9,314 bases of DNA. Source: Candidatus Planktophila limnetica (GTDB lineage Bacteria; Actinomycetota; Actinomycetes; Nanopelagicales; Nanopelagicaceae). The stretch's first letter is position 1. Each line of letters begins with the position of its first letter. The translations under genes and the position numbers were made by a program. The stretch lies in the NCBI GenBank assembly GCA_029979485.1, contig JAPOHK010000024.1:1-9314 (forward strand), read 5' to 3'. The notes beneath the pieces are model-generated. The model was not told the origin of the DNA, made no database searches, and was given only the letters and a program-made list of their open reading frames with translations. Of the stretch, positions 5,566 through 9,314 are shown piece after piece.

Positions 5566-6102
5566 ATGAGTGTTGCCCTGCCACCGGCAGACATAGCGAG
5601 AGCTTTAACTCGCATTGCACATGAAATTCTTGAACGCAATGGTGGATCAAGTAATTTAGTTTTACTCGGGATTCCAACTCGTGGTGCTCATTTGGCCCAT
5701 CGAATCGCCACAATAATCGAAGGTATAGAAAACACATCGGTACCAGTAGGTACGTTGGACATAACTCTTCACCGAGATGACCTTCGTTTACGTCCTCCGA
5801 GAACGTTGATGCCGACAAAAATTCCTACCACAGGCATCGAAGGCAAAGATGTTGTTCTTATAGATGATGTTTTTTTCTCTGGCAGAACCATTCGTGCTGC
5901 ACTAGATGCACTTGGAGAAGTAGGCCGCCCGCGCACGGTTCAATTAGCAGTGTTGATCGATCGAGGGCATCGAGAGTTACCAATTCGTGCTGATTTCGTT
6001 GGAAAGAATTTGCCAACATCTCTGGATCAATCTGTAAAGGTTCATCTAACTGAGATAGATGGGTTAGATGAAGTTTTAATCGGCAAGGCAGAAGAGTTAT
6101 GA
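5566..6102 (+). CDS. pyrR: Pyrimidine operon regulator PyrR / uracil phosphoribosyltransferase-like
   Basis: PyrR binds a hairpin in pyr mRNA when UMP or UTP is high and lowers expression; many members also make UMP from uracil and PRPP. The 178 residues are normal length. Seen: [12 protein letters not shown] at 13-24, [12 protein letters not shown] at 33-44, [11 protein letters not shown] at 63-73, the PRPP-binding motif [18 protein letters not shown] at 96-113, and the family's [19 protein letters not shown] at 130-148. The frame is open back to an ATG at 5458, but that extension would read through the leader hairpin and is unlike PyrR. ATG 5566 has a strong AAGGAG six bases before it and gives the expected N-terminus. 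The start lies just behind the hairpin it probably binds, so autoregulation is expected. The stop overlaps the pyrB start as ATGA. Confidence 0.95.
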   Translation: MSVALPPADIARALTRIAHEILERNGGSSNLVLLGIPTRGAHLAHRIATIIEGIENTSVPVGTLDITLHRDDLRLRPPRTLMPTKIPTTGIEGKDVVLIDDVFFSGRTIRAALDALGEVGRPRTVQLAVLIDRGHRELPIRADFVGKNLPTSLDQSVKVHLTEIDGLDEVLIGKAEEL

Positions 6103-7049
6103 AACACCTGCTATCCATTAATGACCTCAGCGAGAGTGAAGCAATTGCAATCTTGGACACAGCTGTTGAATTAGCCCGAGTCTCAGATGCCCCAATGAAG
6201 AAATTACCAACGCTTCGGGGTCGAACCATCGTTAATCTTTTTGCTGAAGATTCCACACGTACCCGTATCTCATTTGAAGCCGCTGCAAAGAGATTATCTG
6301 CAGATGTAATTAATTTCAGCTCAAAAGGCTCCAGTGTGAGCAAAGGTGAATCCTTAAAAGATACCGCTCAAACTCTGCAGGCGATGGGCGCCGACGCGGT
6401 AATCATTCGCCATCAAGCATCCGGTGCGCCGCATCGATTAGCTTCTTCACAATGGATGTCTGGAACGGTCATTAATGCTGGAGATGGAACTCATGAACAT
6501 CCCAGTCAAGCGCTGTTAGATGCCTACACACTGCGAAAACATCTGATGTACGGTGCGAAGAATTTAAAGGGAATACATGTGGCAATCGTGGGCGATATCT
6601 TGCACTCTCGCGTCGCACGTTCAAATGTAATGCTACTTTCGAAACTCGGAGCAGAAGTAAGCGTTGTTGCACCGCCAACGTTGCTTCCTGTAGGAATCGA
6701 AAGTTGGCCGGCAAAGATTTCCTATGATTTTGATGATTTGATTCCACAGGTGGATGCAATCATGATGCTACGTGTACAGAGTGAACGAATGAATGAACTT
6801 TTCTTTCCAAATGCGCGAGAGTATTCACGTTACTTCGGTCTGAATTCGGATCGAGTAAAGAAGATGAAGAAAGAGTCAATCATCATGCATCCTGGTCCAA
6901 TGAATAGAGGATTAGAAATTACTGCCGATGTGGCTGATAGTGCTCGCTCAGTAATTGTGGAACAAGTGAGTAATGGTGTGAGCGTTCGGATGGCTATTTT
7001 ATATACGTTGCTAACCGGCGAAGGAATTGAGTCAGGAGCGCTTGTATGA
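6099..7049 (+). CDS. pyrB: Aspartate carbamoyltransferase, catalytic chain
   Basis: Joins carbamoyl phosphate and aspartate to N-carbamoyl-aspartate, the committed step of pyrimidine synthesis. The 316 residues match the bacterial catalytic subunit. Seen: the carbamoyl-phosphate motif STRTR at 52-56 inside [13 protein letters not shown], the KGES loop at 82-85 that reaches the neighbouring subunit's active site, [14 protein letters not shown] at 128-141, LRVQSER in the aspartate domain at 224-230, and HPGPMNRG at 264-271. No pyrI regulatory-chain gene adjoins it, so it probably forms an unregulated trimer or a complex with PyrC, which follows directly. The start overlaps the pyrR stop and the stop overlaps the pyrC start, each as ATGA. 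A weak GAAGAG precedes the start. Confidence 0.97.
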   Translation: MKHLLSINDLSESEAIAILDTAVELARVSDAPMKKLPTLRGRTIVNLFAEDSTRTRISFEAAAKRLSADVINFSSKGSSVSKGESLKDTAQTLQAMGADAVIIRHQASGAPHRLASSQWMSGTVINAGDGTHEHPSQALLDAYTLRKHLMYGAKNLKGIHVAIVGDILHSRVARSNVMLLSKLGAEVSVVAPPTLLPVGIESWPAKISYDFDDLIPQVDAIMMLRVQSERMNELFFPNAREYSRYFGLNSDRVKKMKKESIIMHPGPMNRGLEITADVADSARSVIVEQVSNGVSVRMAILYTLLTGEGIESGALV

Positions 7050-8359
7050 GCAAAAAATATTTCATCACAGGTGGAACTCTTGATGACGGTTCTAAAAAAG
7101 ATATCTTCATATCTGATGGAAAAATTAGCGGATATGAAAATCCTTCAAACAGCGGCGCGGAGGTTATAAACGCGGAAGGTAAAATAGTTCTGCCAGGGTT
7201 AGTTGATCTGCATACGCATCTGCGTGAACCAGGAAAAGAAGATTCCGAAACTGTTTTGTCAGCATCGCGTGCTGGTGCCAAGGGTGGATTCACTGCTCTG
7301 TCTGCAATGCCCAACACATCACCAGTTGCGGACACAGCTGGCGTTGTTGAACAAGTTTTACGCCTCGGGGTTGAGGCTGGATTTTGTGATGTATTTCCTA
7401 TTGGCGCAGTAACTAAGAATCTCGATGGCGCAGATTTATCTGAAATTGGAGCTATGGCAGATAGCGCTGCTGCAGTTCGAATATTCAGTGATGATGGCCA
7501 TTGTGTTTCTAATCCGGCAGTTATGCGCAGAGCTTTAGAGTACGTAAAGAAATTTGATGGTGTAATTGCTCAACACGCTCAAGATCCAGATTTAACGGTA
7601 AATGCTCAAATGAATGAGGGAATTGTTTCCTCGGTGTTGGGTTTGAAAGGTTGGCCGGCGGTTGCTGAGGAAGCAATCATTGCTCGTGATGTGTTGCTCA
7701 CGGAACACGTTCAATCACGACTTCACATATGTCACGTCACAACAGCCGGAGGTGTTGAAATTATCCGATGGGCTAAGGCTCGTGGAATTAATGTAACCGC
7801 CGAAGTGACACCACATCACTTATTACTAACCGATGATTTAGCCGCTTCATATGATCCGATTTACAAGGTAAATCCGCCATTACGTACCGAAAAAGATGTC
7901 CATGCATTGCGTGAAGCGCTAGCAGAAGGTGTTATTGACATCGTTGCAACAGATCATGCTCCTCACCCTGCTGAAACTAAAGAGTGCGAATGGCAGGAAG
8001 CTGCCTTTGGGATGTTGGGATTAGAAACCGCTCTCTCCATCATCACTCTCACGATGGTAGAAACCAAGTTATTGGATTGGAAAGGCGTTGCGCAGCGATT
8101 TTCAAGGACTCCAGCGCGAATTGGTCGCTATTCAAACCAAGGTGGCGACCTCCGTGTGGGCGAAATGGCAAATCTCACTGTGATAAATCCCGGCGCTAGT
8201 TGGCGAGTGGACCGTGACTTAGTAGCCTCACGTAGTCGCAATACTCCTTTTCATGGAATGGAACTACCTGGCGTGATTTCAGAAACTTTTTTCAGGGGAG
8301 TACCTACTTTGCGCAACTCTGAATTGATTGTTCAATCAAATTTGGGCAATAACTCATGA
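7046..8359 (+). CDS. pyrC: Dihydroorotase (class I)
   Basis: Cyclises N-carbamoyl-aspartate to dihydroorotate, step 3 of pyrimidine synthesis. The 437 residues fit the long class I amidohydrolase rather than the short enterobacterial class II form. Seen: the metal-binding DLHTHLR at 54-60 (H56, H58), MPNTSPVAD at 88-96, FSDDGH at 147-152, where class I enzymes have a metal-bridging Asp in place of the carboxylated lysine, QH at 176-177, HICHVTT at 227-233, [12 protein letters not shown] at 253-264, and ATDHAPH at 301-307 with the catalytic Asp. All expected metal ligands are present, so this is an active enzyme and not the silent homologue that pairs with PyrB in some bacteria. AGGAG at 7034-7038 sits 7 bases before ATG 7046. 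The stop overlaps the carA start. Confidence 0.97.
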   Translation: MSKKYFITGGTLDDGSKKDIFISDGKISGYENPSNSGAEVINAEGKIVLPGLVDLHTHLREPGKEDSETVLSASRAGAKGGFTALSAMPNTSPVADTAGVVEQVLRLGVEAGFCDVFPIGAVTKNLDGADLSEIGAMADSAAAVRIFSDDGHCVSNPAVMRRALEYVKKFDGVIAQHAQDPDLTVNAQMNEGIVSSVLGLKGWPAVAEEAIIARDVLLTEHVQSRLHICHVTTAGGVEIIRWAKARGINVTAEVTPHHLLLTDDLAASYDPIYKVNPPLRTEKDVHALREALAEGVIDIVATDHAPHPAETKECEWQEAAFGMLGLETALSIITLTMVETKLLDWKGVAQRFSRTPARIGRYSNQGGDLRVGEMANLTVINPGASWRVDRDLVASRSRNTPFHGMELPGVISETFFRGVPTLRNSELIVQSNLGNNS

Positions 8360-9314
8360 GCAAAGCTTTCTTAGTTCTAGATGATGGACGTATTTTTGAA
8401 GGATCATCATGGGCTTTTGAAGGCACAACTTTTGGTGAAGCAGTTTTTCAAACAGGTATGACTGGCTACCAAGAAACATTGACAGATCCTTCCTATCACA
8501 AACAAGTTGTTGTGATGACTGCGCCACACATCGGTAATACAGGCATGAATGCGCAGGATAACGAGTCAAAGAAAATATGGGTTTCAGGTTTCGTTGTCCG
8601 CAATCCTTCACCTGTTACCAGTAATTGGCGAAGCAATAACTCTCTCGAAAAAGAGTTGATTGATCAGAAAATTGTAGGTATTTCAGGGGTCGATACTCGT
8701 GCACTTACAAGACATTTACGTGATCGTGGTGCCATGCGAGTAGGAATCTTTTCGGGACAGAATCTCTCTCGCGAAGAGATGGTTATTGAAGTACGTAAGC
8801 AACCTCAAATGTCTGGTTCTTATTTAAGTGATGACGTTTCTACGAAACAGAGCTATGTGGTTCCTGCTCAAGGTGAAAAGAAATTCACAGTTGTGGCAAT
8901 TGATCTAGGAATAAAGGGTGCCACTCCTCGTGCGCTTTCAGCACGCGGCGTCGAAACACATGTACTGCCTTACAACGTTTCATTTAAAGATGTAGCTGCT
9001 CTAGAACCTGATGGAGTATTTCTCTCGAATGGACCGGGAGATCCAGCAACGATGACAAGCACTATTGAACTTGTCCGGGAAGTTTTACTTGCTGAAATTC
9101 CAATTTTTGGAATTTGTTTCGGGCATCAAATATTGGGTCGCGCTTTAGGATTTGAAACCTATAAATTGCAATTCGGTCATCGAGGAATTAACCAACCTGT
9201 TATTGATAGAAATACAAACAAAGTAGAAATCACCGCCCACAATCATGGTTTCGCGTTAAAAGCTCCGACTGATGGAATTTTCTCAACAGTTTTTGGAACG
9301 GGCGAAGTGACTCA
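8356..9314 (+). CDS. carA: Carbamoyl-phosphate synthase small (glutaminase) subunit, 3' end outside window
   Basis: The small subunit releases ammonia from glutamine and passes it to CarB for carbamoyl phosphate synthesis, which feeds pyrimidines and arginine. 319 codons are visible from ATG 8356 and the frame is still open at the end of the window. Seen: the N-terminal CPSase_sm domain with GEAVFQTGMTGYQETLTDPSY at 27-47 and GVDTRALTRHLRD at 111-123, then the class I glutamine amidotransferase domain with DLGIKGATPRAL at 183-194, SNGPGDP at 224-230, the nucleophile C254 in FGICFGHQILG, the GHRGINQP segment at 274-281, and AHNHGF at 294-299. The catalytic His-Pro-Glu region should lie just beyond the window. 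The start overlaps the pyrC stop as ATGA. carB is expected to follow. Confidence 0.95.
   Translation, partial: MSKAFLVLDDGRIFEGSSWAFEGTTFGEAVFQTGMTGYQETLTDPSYHKQVVVMTAPHIGNTGMNAQDNESKKIWVSGFVVRNPSPVTSNWRSNNSLEKELIDQKIVGISGVDTRALTRHLRDRGAMRVGIFSGQNLSREEMVIEVRKQPQMSGSYLSDDVSTKQSYVVPAQGEKKFTVVAIDLGIKGATPRALSARGVETHVLPYNVSFKDVAALEPDGVFLSNGPGDPATMTSTIELVREVLLAEIPIFGICFGHQILGRALGFETYKLQFGHRGINQPVIDRNTNKVEITAHNHGFALKAPTDGIFSTVFGTGEVT

Noticed and set aside
5858..6343. 161-codon open frame on the minus strand across pyrR/pyrB
   Set aside because: It lies opposite two well-conserved genes, has no recognisable domain and no start signal; it is a shadow frame.

Overview
The window is a gene-dense, AT-leaning stretch (GC in the low forties by eye) carrying a chromosomal core block: aroE (3' end), a prepilin peptidase, aroC, aroK, aroB, aroQ, efp, nusB, a bldD-type regulator on the opposite strand, then pyrR, pyrB, pyrC and carA (5' part). 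As I remember it, this order, including bldD between nusB and pyrR, matches Streptomyces and other high-GC Actinobacteria. Protein details agree: an EF-P with a PGKGP loop, a BldD homologue, and an AroQ with the RQSD variant known from mycobacteria. Actinobacterial synteny with low GC, 4-base ATGA gene overlaps and almost no intergenic DNA suggests a streamlined planktonic actinobacterium, most likely a freshwater acI/Nanopelagicales lineage. The lineage is an inference; the phylum is well supported.

Left part (1-3903): one plus-strand run for the shikimate pathway. AroB (step 2), AroQ (step 3), AroE (step 4), AroK (step 5) and AroC (step 7) turn DAHP into chorismate; only the first enzyme and AroA are missing here. 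A small membrane A24 prepilin peptidase sits between aroE and aroC. Middle (3904-4967): a 69-base spacer with two tandem hairpins, then efp and nusB, whose products act in translation and in rRNA transcription antitermination.

Right part (4957-9314): the lone minus-strand gene, a BldD homologue, overlaps the end of nusB tail to tail by 11 bases. It faces the pyrimidine operon pyrR-pyrB-pyrC-carA across a short divergent spacer. All three pyr/car junctions seen are ATGA overlaps. Directly before pyrR is an RNA hairpin with the hallmarks of a PyrR-binding element, and it buries the pyrR Shine-Dalgarno, so UMP-dependent translational repression is likely.

The most interesting spot is 5440-5565. 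In about 126 bases it holds a candidate leaderless bldD promoter, two short inverted repeats and the PyrR hairpin. The BldD homologue keeps the RXD-X8-RXXD signature of c-di-GMP-binding BldD proteins. There is no mobile element, CRISPR array, tRNA or rRNA gene, and no stretch of 300 bases lacks a gene.
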